This document shows positions 12,633 through 24,741 of a stretch of DNA of 64,000 nt, piece after piece. This stretch comes from Malachius bipustulatus (lineage: Eukaryota; Arthropoda; Insecta; Coleoptera; Melyridae), in the NCBI GenBank assembly GCA_910589415.1, contig OU342630.1, positions 21,919,867 through 21,983,866 of the forward strand, in the 5' to 3' direction. The notes beneath the pieces were generated by a model. The model saw only the letters and a list, made by a program, of their open reading frames with translations, did not search any database and had not been told where the DNA came from. Made by a program: the position numbers and the translations under genes. Position 1 is the first letter of the stretch. Every line of letters begins with the position of its first letter.

Positions 12633-13327
12633 GTTTAGTTTAGTTTAGTTTAGATATATAATGAGTGGGTCGATTAGTGACACCTCCACTGCGACCAAGC
12701 GGTCTATTGTGGCTCACACCTAAGTACTTTACATCCACTCTAACAGGCCACTGCTTTTTAAAAACCTTAGATGGTGTGAATGTATCCAGGTCTCTTGGAG
12801 AGAGGAATACTCTTCCGAACGTTGAGTGCCTGGTTCTTCCCAAGGCGGGGCAGTTGCATAGAACATGCTCTGCCGTTTCTACATCCTCCAAACACAGGCG
12901 ACATTCTGCGTTATCGGCTAGATTCATCCTGTGTAAGTGGTGGTTCACTTTGCAGTGTCCTGTGTATAGGCCTATTAGGGCCCTTAGGTCAGTCCTTTTG
13001 AGTTCCAGTAGCTTTTTAGCTCTGTTTCTCGAGGGTCCCTCAATGAAGGTCTTAGAGTGAGTTAATCCTGGTAGAGTTTGCCAGTACCGAAGTACCTTAT
13101 TTTCCGCCCAGGTGTCTATTGTTGTTTTGGCAGTATTTGAGGATATGCCAACAGCAGGTTCTGGTCCTGTAAACTTGGATTCAGTTGCTCTTCTAGCCAG
13201 AGAGTCGGCTATTTCGTTCTCTCCAAGGCCGGAGTGACCTGGAATCCAGACCACTGACCAGAGTCAAGTTATTGTTTTTAGCTACCTCATTGAGTGCTGC
13301 TTGACAGTAGCACTCAAAGAGGTAGCT
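12633..13327 (-). pseudogene. 5'-truncated LINE fragment (RNase H and C-terminal region)
   Basis: The minus-strand ORF from 13254 encodes a typical LINE RNase H C-terminus with VVWIPGHSGLGENEIADSLA, followed by a CxxC...H...C zinc knuckle (CRLCLEDVETAEHVLCNC). This is the arrangement of I/R1/Jockey-group elements. Upstream, the RNase H reading continues in another frame (QAALNEVAKNN), so there is a frameshift near 13258. The 3' end is a short pentamer tail, (TTTAG)n as read on the plus strand. A 13-base duplication, ACTGTTTTGCTTA, flanks the fragment at 12620-12632 and 13328-13340, so it inserted already truncated. The RT domain is absent, so it is a dead copy. Confidence 0.8.
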
Positions 13328-13847
13328 ACTGTTTTGCTTACAATAACATTATTCTTTATAAATAATTAAATAATTATAAATATGCTATAATTTTATTTAT
13401 TCAAAATTTGGTAACTATTGTAAGCAATCAGTAGAGCAAAAGATGGAACAATTTTTTGCTTACTTACCAACTTACTTTCGAAAAGAATCAAGTCCTTGCC
13501 TGTCACATTTTAAATTTATCAATAGCCGGATAAAATATGAAGGGGGGGTGGGTATGTCAAATTTGTTTTCAAAAGGGATCTAAAATCTACCATTTGAATT
13601 GACAGAACAGAGGAATGAATAATGTTCTGCTACAAGCAAAAATGAGTTATTCAGACATATCCCTAGGCAAAAAAGAGACAGTAGTCACTTTTTAATGCTT
13701 TCAATGTTGGATAATATTACTGACTAATATTACTAAGATATGGACATATCTTCAATACTCATCAATACTATATTGCATATTATTTGGAAGTATTTTTAAG
13801 TAGCTGTATGAGTAAGACATAATAGTAATACTAATCATATATTCCAG

Positions 13848-14005
13848 GCAAAATGCTGTCCCATATGAGTGCTGAAGAAGAGGCAAAGTTGGAAGCCATG
13901 CAGAGGGCCTGGCAGGGCAGAAGGGGCCTCTCGTCATCCTCTTGTCGAGAGAGCGAAACTGAGGAAATGATCCTTGCTCCCTCGACACCTTCGCAACAAT
14001 ATTTT
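13848..14005 (+). CDS. Coding exon 1 (start codon at 13853)
   Basis: Acceptor ATTCCAG ends at 13847, five bases upstream of the ATG. The exon encodes a Glu-rich, then Ser-rich N-terminus of 51 residues and ends in phase 0 before GTAAGT. Confidence 0.65.
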
Positions 14006-17000
14006 GTAAGTTTATTAATATTTTTTGTATTTTTAATTTCAAGATTTCTTTAAGCATAAACTTAGCTACCAATTTAAATTTACACACAAAAACTCTCACT
14101 TCTGACACATATTTATTGTGAAAAACTAAAACAAATCAAAAAATTAAAATAGGAATTATTATGTCATATAATAATTACGATTTTGATTTGGGACCTAATA
14201 TACAGAAGGATCAGTTACTCGCGCACTCGGAGCATGCTGTGATAAACTTCACTTTTTAAGAATGGTAAATTTTTTTACTGCAGTGCTGTAAGCTCTAAGT
14301 TCTTTTTTCCCAAAGATATGACCATTTTTGTAAAAATAAACCGGTACTTACATGTACGATGAAGTGTTGCCACTTTTATTTTTATAAAAATGGTAAATTA
14401 TTTTATTATATGTATATAATAGGGCACGATTGCCAGACTTCAGATATCTTTCAGATTTAGGTATGCTATCAATTTTCAACATTTTCAATTCCTTCTGTAA
14501 TAGAGGTTTTCTGGAAAAACAATTGAATCATACATACCGTGTGACAAGTTTCAAAGCAGAACATAGGCGAATAGCATGGGAAATCACATATTTGCAGTTT
14601 ATTTCTCACCACTTTTATCTACAAGAATGGCAATGGTGTCTATCGAAAGAGAATTGTTTTCTGAGCATGCTAAAACCAAATACTTAATAATTAACAGGTT
14701 CTTTATGATGACAGGATAACTTAAACATTTTCAAAATTAATAGTGTGAGCGGCCATGACATGCCTAGTTTGAATAATTTTGTTACTGTCAAAACAATAAT
14801 TTCTAATTACCAATACACGTTTCCCTGAAAGGACTGTCAATGAGTAATAATAATGGCTATTCTAATGCGGGACGCGTGTTAATCGCCGTGGTACTATTAA
14901 CTGGCTGGCCAGATCTCCCGATTTAGCCCCTTATCCTTATTGTGACTTTTCTTCGGATCTTGGGATTACCCTAAAAACAAAATTTACAGAGCTAGTCATT
15001 GCCGAATGTGCACTCGTTAAGTTCGAAGCGCAATTTATAAAAGGGTGGGAATATTAATTTCAAAATGAAGAACTATTTGAATATTTGTTGTAGTTATTGT
15101 TTTAGTTCAATTATATTACATGTTTATTTTTCATAGTCATTTTTTGATACAACAAAATGATGGTAAATGAGGATTTTCGTAATTTTTTAATGATGTTCAA
15201 TCAGAATTAAAATAAATTAGGTAAATAATTGAAAATATTTGCTTTGACAGTGAAAAAGTTATCCGAATTTAGCATGTCATGGCTGCTCATCTTTTAATTT
15301 TGAAAATGTTTAAAATATTCTGTCATGATAGAAAACTGTTAATTAGTAGGTATTTTGGTATCAGCATGCTCAGAAAATAATTCTCTTTCGATAGACACCA
15401 TTACAATTCTTGTAGATAAAAGTGGTGAGAAATAAACTGCGAATATGTGATTTCCCATGCTATTCGCCTATGTTCTGCTTTGAAACTTGTCACTCGGTAT
15501 AATATTTGATCCAGAGACTATAGTCGACTGAATTATTCACTAATTTTAATTGTGGTTATTAAAATAATTAGCTTCAAACTTGGATGAGGGAAACTCTATA
15601 ACTCGAAAACTAATAATCGGATTTATTTATTTAATTTTTTTGGTTTTGTAGATTATCCATAATTTTAGTGGGCTCTGTACTCGGAGTGCAGAAGTTACTG
15701 ATCATCTTGTAGAAAGAAAAATCTTATTATTCATTAAATACTTCATTATTAAAATCTTATTATTCATTAAATACTAATGACCATTGACTTAATGATTATT
15801 TTCTTTTAGACTGCAAAGAACTTTTCCGTTAAGAATGAAATCGACACAATTTCAAGCCCATCATTTGTTGGATATGAAAGCGATTCGGAAATAACAGAAC
15901 ATGTAAGTATCACTATATCGCCATCTGGCAAATTAAATCGCTTTATTTTTATATTGGGACAGAGTTCATAATTATATTATATTGTTATAATACAGTTATA
16001 TTGTTCATTTCTAAATTGTACATACCAACGAGGGAAATACCAAGGAAAATTATTTGTAATTCTCCTTAGAAATACCCTCGGAAATACCTCTACAACAAAT
16101 GGGTTTTACAACAAAACTATGACTAGAAACAAAAGTTGTAAGTGTAAGTGTGACAATCCCTCTAAATTCAAAATTTCTTTTTTATTTCTTATAAGAAAAT
16201 TATAAAGTAATAAGTATCATGTTACAACACAGAAGAGAAAGTTGAACTTTACACTTTACCACTTTTATTTTAGAGGATCTGGTTGTAGAAAAGCATCTGA
16301 CCTGGAGAGGATCTGATGTTCACTTTAGAAATTAACAACAAATTTGTAACAGTGTTAATTTCCTGTGTTTATCAATTATCATCATTACATAAAATGCAAA
16401 TTCCACACTTGCACATTTTACCATCCATGTTTTAACTAGATATTTAAGAATAATTTAAACTGTTTTGTTTTAGTTGATAATGGCCTTACACATGTTTACA
16501 AATTTGTTCTTTGGCAATAATATCCATTCTATTTTTAGCTAGGAACTTATATTAATAATTTATTTCAAGTTAGAGCCTGGGTTCTTTAACCTTTAGTTGA
16601 CCAAAAAAGCTGTTTGAAAGAGCTTAGTTGTTTTAATAAATAATCGATACCTACCTTATTGTGAAAATGATCTTTTTGGCGGATTATTATTATTATTATT
16701 TTAAATAAATAACATTTTTTTTATAAAATATATTAAATTGCGGAAGTTTTCGTAAATCATCCAGCTGCATTATTTTGAATAGTTTCATTATTATAGCTAA
16801 CACACTCATTTATGCAATGTTTACCCAAACTGTTATGAATGGATAGAATTATGAAAATGCTCCCAAGTACCAAAATACTCTTCTTAAGAAAAATTTCTTT
16901 TTTCACCTTTCTTGAGTAAAATATTTTATGGATGGGGTAAAGGAGGGGAGAAAAGGGAGATCAATAACGATTTTTCATATTCACAACATCTATTAAAATA

Positions 17001-20000
17001 TAAGACTTGACATTTGCAGGATGACTTGAGTGAGGATTATATCATGTCATATATCAGGAATATTTGCGCGAATGTTTATGAAAGTGACAACTTTTGAAAA
17101 GAAACTTCTAACAAGAACTTTCGAATGAGGTATTATGAGTGAGATATGAGTGATTTTCAGAGCTTAACCTGTTGTGTTGTAAATGTGTTGCCATGCATTG
17201 CAGCGATATTGGGTCAACCTGTATACCTGAAAATAATTTTACAAACTGCATTTTGGCCTCCCGTTTGAATCAATTTTTGGTTCAGTTCGATATCTATAAC
17301 AGAGTACTATACCTCAGTCGGCCAAAAGATATAGTAATAAAAGTGCGCGGTAAGTTTACAATCCAGGTAGGCAGACCTTATACACAAGAATTATATACAC
17401 AAACCTCAGAATGTCCTTCTCATTGGTTTACCGGAACCAGGTAACCAACAAATAAGGCACTATCTGCCTACAGATGTGACTACTTGGACCTTAAAAGTTT
17501 GTTGCGCAGTTTTATTACTATATCTGTTGGTCGACTGAGGTATAGGTGTATTCGAGCTTTCCCATATCAATGACTCGTCCTGTATTGCAAACTTTTGTAT
17601 TTAACATTTTTTCACTGTATCTATGAATTTTATCATAAAATTTATATAAATTTAAATTACAAACAACAATGATCCAGTCACTGCCAATGTGTTTTTGAAG
17701 CACTCTCTGGTCATTTTTTCCCTTCCGTAATCCACCTTCATATCTTGTTCTGTGGTATCTGCTACCTACTTTGGTAATTTCTCATCCAAGCCAATGCATC
17801 GTCTGTTGTTGTTATTCCTATCTTTTTCATTTCTTTACTAATAAGTCTGCATGTCTATTAGTCTATTGTTTCAAAATCCATTTGAAAGTCAAGAAAAAGA
17901 ACACCTATAATATCTTTTTTCCATCAATATAATTATCGTAATACAACAAATACTAATGACTTATCATTTATGTGTCATACATATGTCATTACTTATCTTA
18001 CAGGGTGCACCATATATCCTTCTCTATATTGCTATCTCCTGAACGCTAAGAGATACAGGATCGGTTAAATTAGAGAAAAGATGCGCAGTTTTGTGGCCAT
18101 CTCGATCAATATCCTGAAATATCCTGAAAAAACTGAAAATCGAGATTTCTTATTTTTGCCATATCTTTCTTATTATTGGAAATTAATAAATGATTTTTCG
18201 TAGGCTTACATATAAATTCGGTCTAAAAAGTTGTCTTTTTTGTAAAGAAAAGAGAAGAATGAAAAAAATTTAATTTATTTTTTGAAGTTTAACAATTTTT
18301 TGTTTTTATGATTTTTTTATACCGGACAACATAAAAAAACAATATGGTGGCCATAAGAAAAACGAAAGTTGACTATGAAAATTCTGGGATCTAGTCGGCT
18401 TTGAAAATTTTTGAAATGTCAGATGGGTAGCTCTTGCCGACTTATGTAAGCCCTCAAAAAACTATTTAATAATCTCCAATAATAAAAAAGATGTAGAAAA
18501 AATAAGAAATCTCGATTTTTCAGGTTTTTCAGGATATTTCAGGAACGGTCACAGATATCTTGTATATCTCGACGGATTCGAGATGGCCTATATTATGTAA
18601 CTGTTTTCCTCAGTAAATATAACAAATTAATTATGAATTACCTAGGTACTAGACCATTTATTTGTTCCTGCAGACATCTAGTCCTGCTAAATTGCATGTG
18701 CAAAAAGAAAATATTGCACTGAGAAATCTAGAATGACTGTTATAAACAGTTGGTGTTAAGTACTTGAAATTTATGTAAATTTCCAGTTGTGATGACACTA
18801 TTTAATTTTATTAAACATTTAGCTGTCATATTATTGTAAAAGTTAGAATTTAATTTTTCATGTGAGGGAATGAAAGCTCGCTAGCTAATTCTCGCTCCTA
18901 CATATGACATATTTTATGTTTCACATGGGCCCCCGAGAAGTGAAACGACTGTTATAAAAGAAAAAATTCTCGATTTGAATTTCAATTTTCTGCAGTTCAG
19001 CTCTGATTCGTTAGAGACTAATTTCTAACATAATAATTTAAGTTTTGAAAAAAAATTATGCCTTGGAAATTTTCAAAAAACTCTTTTTTCTGTGGAGTAG
19101 AATGCCTTTTATGCACCAAGTAGTACATAAGTTCTTTTAAAAAGTTGTTTAATTGATTGATTTTGACACATTTAATTGATTTTTCATTTCTTCAATATCA
19201 GGTACCTATTTCACAAATCCAAAAAAATTTATTTTTTCTGCGACGGGCTATGCTGGATTCCAAAAAAATGAAAATGCAAATCAAGAACTTTTCATCTGTT
19301 AGAAGTCATTTCACTTGTAGGTTCGGGAACACACTATAAATTCATAATAATTGTAAAAAACAAAAAAGAGTTGAAGTGCATAATTTTTCAATAATTAGAA
19401 CCAAACACTTTGCCAAGAATTTACCTTGGCCGACAAAGTCAAGTAAAAATAGTTCATATTGCTAAACTCCTGCTAAATTTAACTTATCTTAGTCGCATTT
19501 ACTTACGTAAAACTGAGAGCAATTTTCATACTATCCATAAACAATTGAACTTTCAGTCGTATCGCAAGGCCATTATCATCAACATCGAAATCGAAATGCT
19601 CTCCCAAAATTGTGACTTTAGTTTCATTGCAAGTGATATCGGCGCATCTTTGCAAGTTTTACGAAAGAATTCATTAGAGCTTATTGTAAGTCATTTATTG
19701 CAAATTGGTTATTTCATTGATCTGTTTCAACCTTTTTGGGAGTTCTCAATATACGTCCTAGAGAATTGTCTTGTGATAGCTCTGAATCTGCTTGATTCTG
19801 ATAGGATAAATCCTTAAATGGCTGAAGCAGAGAAAGATATAGTGGTTTTCTTAAAAAAAATAATTATGAAATTAGTTGTGGAAACATTTTTTTTCAATTA
19901 TTTAAATTCAGTAGGTATTAAATGTAATGATTCTCATTTATCTTCATTTCCTATGCCTATTCTCTATTCTGCCAGGAAGTTTTCCCCTAGAGTAGAGGAA

Positions 20001-23000
20001 CAAAAGCTATTAAAATGATTATAAACTAGATAAGAACAATCATCCAATCACATTAGAGCACTTACAGGAATTATAATTATCATATTCGTATCAGAATTGC
20101 TTGTTGATTTAATGAAGGGTCTATAAAAGTACCACTACCAGTACCACCAATAAAAACCTTCAAATTACTCATTAAATATTTGCTGATAGCGCTTTACCAG
20201 TGATGGTTAACTTATTACCAGTGATTACCCTTTATAGACTGTCAATAATAATTAAAATACCTGTCTATAGAAAATGTAACGTTTTAAAAGCTACAAGATC
20301 TTCCATATCATCTGATGTCAATATAATTTCCAGGAACGTTTCTACCAGAAACCACAACTTCCATCACAAGAGCTCTCCTCTGTAACTCTAGATGGTGCAA
20401 GTATTGGAGACTTCCCGGCTTGTTATACCATCTGTGCCCTAGAACCCCATCAGATCCCAGCGGTTGGAACTTACATAGACCCGCGCATAGTGCCCGGTTT
20501 TAAGTACCGAGTACGTCCACTACCTCCTGCTGGCCCCAAGCATACTTCCACTTCTCTTCCCGCATTGTTTGACAATCGTGCACTCGTGCTGCAATCGATT
20601 GGCCGGGGATATGCTAGAAGGCTGACATTCAAAGAACCGGAGGGCGAGTCCTGTCGTGGTCCGCTGTGCTTCTGGAGCGATAACAGGTAAGGATTTTTTT
20701 GGAGTAGTAGTCATTGATTCAGTTAGTTAGGGTGAGTGAGTTAGGTGTTATTATTTTAATGGTACTGAGGGTGAATTCCCAGCTCTTTCGGTACTTATCT
20801 CAATTCTTTGATTAAGTTCTAGTTCCCCTCCTAGAAAACAACTTTTCTGAATAACAGTTTCCAGTACCTACTACTGTTATTATTAAGTCGTAGGCATCTC
20901 AGTTCGTTCAAGTCCAAAGAGTTTCATTATTGTAAGAGAAAAAGTAGAAAAATTATTAACTGAAAAACGTGTTTAATGCTGCTTTGGTTAGTAAATTCTT
21001 AAATGAAATCATCCACCTCTTAAATCTGATGAAGCCATTTTATTTTCGTGCCACCAAAATTTGTTGCCATGCATTTTTTAGCAATTTTTTAATGTAGTGG
21101 CTTTAATTATGTTAATGTGATATTTAATTTCAGTGTTGTAACATTTTATTGATTATTACAGGCAGAACGGATATGCATTTGAGCTAGAATTAGTGTCTGT
21201 GGGAGACAAGTTCACAATATTCGATGCCAATAAAGAAGCCCAGGGAATTGTAGAAATACTAAGCATAGAGGTAAGCATCTGTTCAGTTATTTGTTCTAAA
21301 TGTAGAAGAGTGGGGTGATAGAATTGACTTCACAGCAAACCTGCAAGGTTACTCGAAGGTCGGATTCAATTAACAACAGCTCAGCTGTCAAACTAGAGTC
21401 AATCCTGTCACAGTTGTTGGTTGTGTCATTTGAGTGTGCTATATAAATCATTTCCATTCTATCGTGTCATGCTCGAACCATGTGTTATTATTGCTAGAAG
21501 TATCCAGACCGATAAGCTGTCGAGGAGTTATCTCAGATCTTGTGATCCCAGATGATGTGTCGTAAGTTCTCTGAGTGCAACGTTTAGCATAATACCGATG
21601 CCTCCTTACTTATGATGCTCATTCTTTCAGTGCCCTCAAATTGAGGTTAGTAATTCCTTCAGTAATTTAGGTATTGAAAAACGAGCCAATGTTAGGTTCA
21701 CTGGCAAAGTGGAGTTCTATGAGACGCTGGTCGCTAAGGCGACGCCCCTGGCTGGCATTGCTGTTGCCGTCAAGAGCAAAGGTAAAGCTGTAGCTGACGT
21801 TATGAAGATTACCAGAGTGGTTATTAGGAGACAACGGTACACGCTGGTACCGGGCATTCAGACCTCCCATAGAAGAGTGACTGTAAGAGGAGACGAGATC
21901 AATGATGTGCCCACCAAGTATACGATGACTGGTTTGGAAAACTATGAAATGCCTGTTGTGGGTGAGTAAAATTAATTTTATGCTTTGTTTTCAACTGTAG
22001 TGACACTGCTTATTCTCAAATGTTCGCGACACTAATTCATGAAAATATGCGTCTCTATCATGATAGAGACGCATATTATATGACTGACCTTTAAATTGAT
22101 TTAAAAGAGAAAGACTAGTCAAAGATTTAAGAGTTATCAAGTACAAAATACAAAATATAATATTTCTTGAATTTTTATGAGGGTTTCCGCCCTTACTGTT
22201 TAACCAAACCTTAATTGTCTCTTAAAGGTCAAAGGACAGGCCTGCATCCATTGAGGATTAAAAAGGCGCATATACTGACATATGACGGTCTGATTAATTA
22301 TCTTCAGGGTGCAAATTATACTCATCACTTGCTCTTAAGCAAACTGCATTTCGCTGGCGTCTACCACTGTTTTAAGATCCTCACACTTTTCGATTCTACC
22401 CTGATAAGGGTCCTCCCTCTCTGTAAATGAGAACCTACTTTTTTTTAATTTCTCCTCTATCTAGATTTCTTCTAATTCCTTTTTTTATATTTGAACTACC
22501 TCTTCTCAAAAAAGTTAAAATGAGAATATATGATAAAACTCAATGTCATTATAATTATTTTTATGTTATGCAAGCCCTACAGCAACCATATTTAATGTTT
22601 TAAGTAAGGTTATGGTTATAGATAGGTTATTTATAGTGAAGGAAAACTAATAATAAAGAAGCAATGTGTGGGTTTATCGATTTTTGTCCAGTTTTCCTAA
22701 TTGATTGGTGTTTCATAATTTACATATCGAATAAAAAATAGTCAACTATAGCAACTAACAGCGGGTATTATAAAGGCTCATTGAGTTAACGGGCAGATTT
22801 CTGTGGCCATTTCTGAAGAAGGTATTGAGTCTAAGTGGATATTTTTTTAATTTATCCATTCTTGACATGAAAGTAATTACAAAAATGTTAATAAAAGTCA
22901 TTCGAGGTCGATATTAGCTTCAAAAACGAGCACAGAAATCTGCCCGTTAGCCTAATGAGCCTTTATAATATTGGCTGTTAGTAATTTAAAGTACCAGAGA

Positions 23001-24438
23001 ATAAAAAAAAAACATTACTACAACTTCTCCATTCACAATATAAAACTGATAAGAACTCCCTAATATATTTCAAACACTGCTCAGTTTACAAACATTGAAA
23101 CACTATTTCTAAAAAAAAATTCACAGGAACTTACGTGGACCCACGGATCATTCCTGGTTTCCATTACCGTATCCGCCCGAACCATCGCCGACAGCATCTT
23201 TTTGGAGGACGAGCGTTGCGTCTTCTCTCCATTGGCATGGGTTACGCCAAGCGTCTCACCTTTGAGCCCGACTCTCCCCTATCAACCGGTAACCACCTAT
23301 GGTCTGACAGCCATCCTGACGGTCTCGGTTTGGAGGTGCGCGCTGTTCGGGAGGGTATGCGTTTCACCATCATGACCAAAGACGAGACACTCGGTCAGGC
23401 TCAAGTATTCCGTGCTGATAGGCCACAGAGGGAGGAGAAAATGGAGAAGGTAGATGTTATTTAATTTACTTTTTTTTCTATAGTAACTACAATAGTCATC
23501 TTCTATTTCCTAATATGTAAATTATTGTCAATTACAAAACAACTTGCAAATATTTATTAAATCACGTCATAGTTATTGAAATTTATCAAATTTTTTGAAA
23601 AGAATTTCTTCGAAAATATTTTTATGAGTTGACATTTGAAAATGTAAAAAAAGTTCTTCTTTTTCTTCGGCTTAGGGACTCTTGTGCATACTCTTGATGA
23701 TACCAAATTGTCATAATGTTACGATTAATCATATTAAATGTTTGAAGATACCTACGTAAATAAAATTCGTCTGTCTATACAAATATTAAAATTTCGTGCA
23801 TCATAAAATAATTTGTTCCTCTGCTAGTGAGAGTAGATAAAGTATAGTACAGTAACTCGAGTTGTAAAACAATAATGCACTCGCAAAATTATGCACGCTC
23901 ACTTCAAGCAGCACGTGTTTAACTTTTTCCGCTCGTGCATAAAATGTCATTTACAACTCTTGCTACGTAATATACCATTATGTGACTGATGCTGGTACTA
24001 GCTGTCATGCTATAGAATATCATACATTTATTGTATCATATTATACTATATTTATTCATAATCCAGAAGAGCAGATTATTCATATATCATATAGTCTAGT
24101 TACTAGTCTTGTCAGTTATTGTTCTTATTTTTATTCTTGTTCACAGAAAAATAGTATTAATAAATATTCTTTGACAGATAACCACCAGTTCAGGAAAACA
24201 AGCAGTTGAGAAATACATCCACATAGATGTGATGTGTCATGTCCGTCTGGCTCTACCGAATGGTCTCGCGAAAGCTCATGAGCAGCTGATGAGGGTGTAC
24301 GGCTTAGCGGTTGTCAGAAAGGAACCCAACAGTATTGATGCCAAAGTTATTCGAGTGGTGAACGTGGGCATGAATTCCCAACTTAATCTACTCTTCTCGC
24401 AGACGCACGCAGAGCTTACCTTCTATCCCTTGGCATAA
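13853..24438 (+). CDS. Multi-exon host gene of unrecognised family
   Basis: Joining exons at 13853-14005, 15810-15902, 19557-19685, 20334-20686, 21162-21270, 21631-21961, 23127-23449 and 24178-24438 keeps one frame throughout and gives about 583 residues. All junctions are GT-AG with matching phases. The N-terminal part is charged and Ser-rich. After it comes a block beginning GTYIDPRIVPGFKYRVRP (exon 20334) that recurs as GTYVDPRIIPGFHYRIRP (exon 23127). Each block is followed by IGxGYAxRLTF and a W-S-D motif, so the protein holds a tandem duplication of a roughly 100-residue, probably beta-rich domain. No signal peptide or membrane segment is obvious. I do not recognise the family. Whether further small exons lie between 15902 and 19557 is uncertain. 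The first AATAAA after the stop is at 24736-24741. Confidence 0.72.
14534..15506. mobile_element. Palindromic DNA transposon remnant
   Basis: The arms of about 240 bp (14534-14775 and 15265-15506) are reverse complements. Between them, around 14887-14975 on the plus strand, is a decayed transposase piece reading WLARSPDLAPYPYCDF. This resembles the WPARSPDLTPLDFFLW motif of IS630/mariner-like insect transposases. Frames are broken on both sides. It lies in the intron between coding exons 1 and 2. Confidence 0.6.
15810..15902 (+). CDS. Coding exon 2
   Basis: Bounded by TTCTTTTAG and GTAAGT. It is 31 codons in phase 0/0 and encodes an acidic/serine stretch containing YESDSEITEH. Confidence 0.6.
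17020..17097 (+). CDS. Possible alternative terminal exon
   Basis: Follows CATTTGCAG in phase 0 and reads DDLSEDYIMSYIRN before a stop at 17095-17097. If used after exon 2 it would give a short isoform of about 107 residues. It may equally be a chance frame. Confidence 0.3.
   Translation, partial: DDLSEDYIMSYIRNICANVYESDNF
17307..17545. mobile_element. MITE with about 40-bp inverted ends
   Basis: CTATACCTCAGTCGGCCA at the left matches TCGACTGAGGTATAG at the right in inverse orientation, and AGATATAGTAATAAAA is shared inward. It has no coding capacity. The ORF at 17172-17444 runs across its edge and is not supported. Confidence 0.65.
18003..18610. mobile_element. Decayed fold-back element, ACAGGGTG type
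   Basis: The left end reads TTACAGGGTGCACC. Blocks around 18110-18200 and 18475-18545 are reverse complements (AAATATCCTGAAAAA, ATCGAGATTTCTTATTTTT). The arms are more diverged than in the other fold-backs, so it is older. Confidence 0.55.
19557..19685 (+). CDS. Probable coding exon 3
   Basis: Acceptor ACTTTCAG at 19556 and donor GTAAGT at 19686 enclose 43 open codons in phase 0/0. This joins correctly to the exon at 20334. Codon composition is less convincing than in the downstream exons. Confidence 0.5.
20334..20686 (+). CDS. Coding exon 4, first copy of the repeated domain
   Basis: Bounded by AATTTCCAG and GTAAGG, ending in phase 2. It holds the first GTYIDPRIVPGF block and the motif SIGRGYARRLTF. 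It is visibly richer in GC than its introns. Confidence 0.75.
21162..21270 (+). CDS. Coding exon 5
   Basis: The acceptor is TATTACAG. The exon restores the frame from phase 2 and reads GYAFELELVSVGDKFTIF, then ends before GTAAGC in phase 0. Confidence 0.75.
21631..21961 (+). CDS. Coding exon 6
   Basis: It runs from TTCTTTCAG to GGTGAGTA and encodes 110 residues containing KVEFYETLVAKA and KYTMTGLENYEMP. It ends in phase 1, which joins to the exon at 23127. Confidence 0.75.
22044..22077. repeat. Perfect 34-bp palindrome in an intron
   Basis: A hairpin with no loop, centred between 22060 and 22061 on TATCATGATA, continuing without mismatch through GAGACGCATATT. It lies in the intron after exon 6. 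Confidence 0.85.
22755..22981. mobile_element. MITE-like inverted repeat in an intron
   Basis: The arms of about 50 bp begin CTAACAGC and end TTGGCTGTTAG, and share TTATAAAGGCTCAT and GGGCAGATTTCTGTG. Non-coding. Confidence 0.65.
23127..23449 (+). CDS. Coding exon 7, second copy of the repeated domain
   Basis: The acceptor is AATTCACAG and the donor is at 23450. It encodes the second block, GTYVDPRIIPGF, with SIGMGYAKRLTF. It joins in phase 0 to the last exon. Confidence 0.75.
23843..23974. repeat. Inverted repeat, GTGCATAAAATG type
   Basis: CGAGTTGTAAA at the left pairs with TTTACAACTCTTG at the right. Inner parts ATAATGCACTCG and CGTGCATAAAATG also pair. Likely a MITE in the last intron. 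Confidence 0.5.
24178..24438 (+). CDS. Last coding exon
   Basis: Follows CTTTGACAG in phase 0 and reads 86 residues to a TAA at 24436-24438, including VMCHVRLALPNGLAKAHEQL. The GC content drops sharply after the stop. Confidence 0.72.
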   Translation: MTTSSGKQAVEKYIHIDVMCHVRLALPNGLAKAHEQLMRVYGLAVVRKEPNSIDAKVIRVVNVGMNSQLNLLFSQTHAELTFYPLA

Positions 24439-24735
24439 ATATCGATAACACTGATGCGAAGTTGATCTGGCATTCACAGAAGTTATATGTGAAAGAAATT
24501 GAAGTACCTACGGGGTACGAAATGGAAGTATTAACTAATATTTCTGTGCGTATAACTTCTGTGGTTAATTGGTATCTTGTTTTTTAAGATTGCGTACCAA
24601 TATGAATCTCCAGTGGTAGGAGTTTTTTGTTGACTGTTTCATTGTGTTTACTCTGTTAATTGGTTTACCTGGAAATTAACAAAATGCATATCAAAGACTT
24701 CTCCATAAATTTCAGAGGGATCTCTGTTTAAAAGC

Positions 24736-24741
24736 AATAAA
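24736..24741 (+). terminator. Polyadenylation signal AATAAA (candidate)
   Basis: First AATAAA downstream of the stop codon at 24438. A further AATAAA lies near 25340. Confidence 0.4.

Noticed and set aside
18674..18737. Exon-like frame TSSPAKLHVQKENIALRNLE after an acceptor-like site
   Set aside because: It ends in a stop with no convincing donor before it, so it cannot be placed in the host gene model.
19202..19442. Two further exon-like pieces upstream of 19557
   Set aside because: Their splice phases do not connect to the phase-0 exon at 19557, and composition is AT-rich.
21631..21961. Single-exon gene on the plus strand
   Set aside because: Flanking GT-AG sites with matching phases show it is an internal exon of the larger gene.
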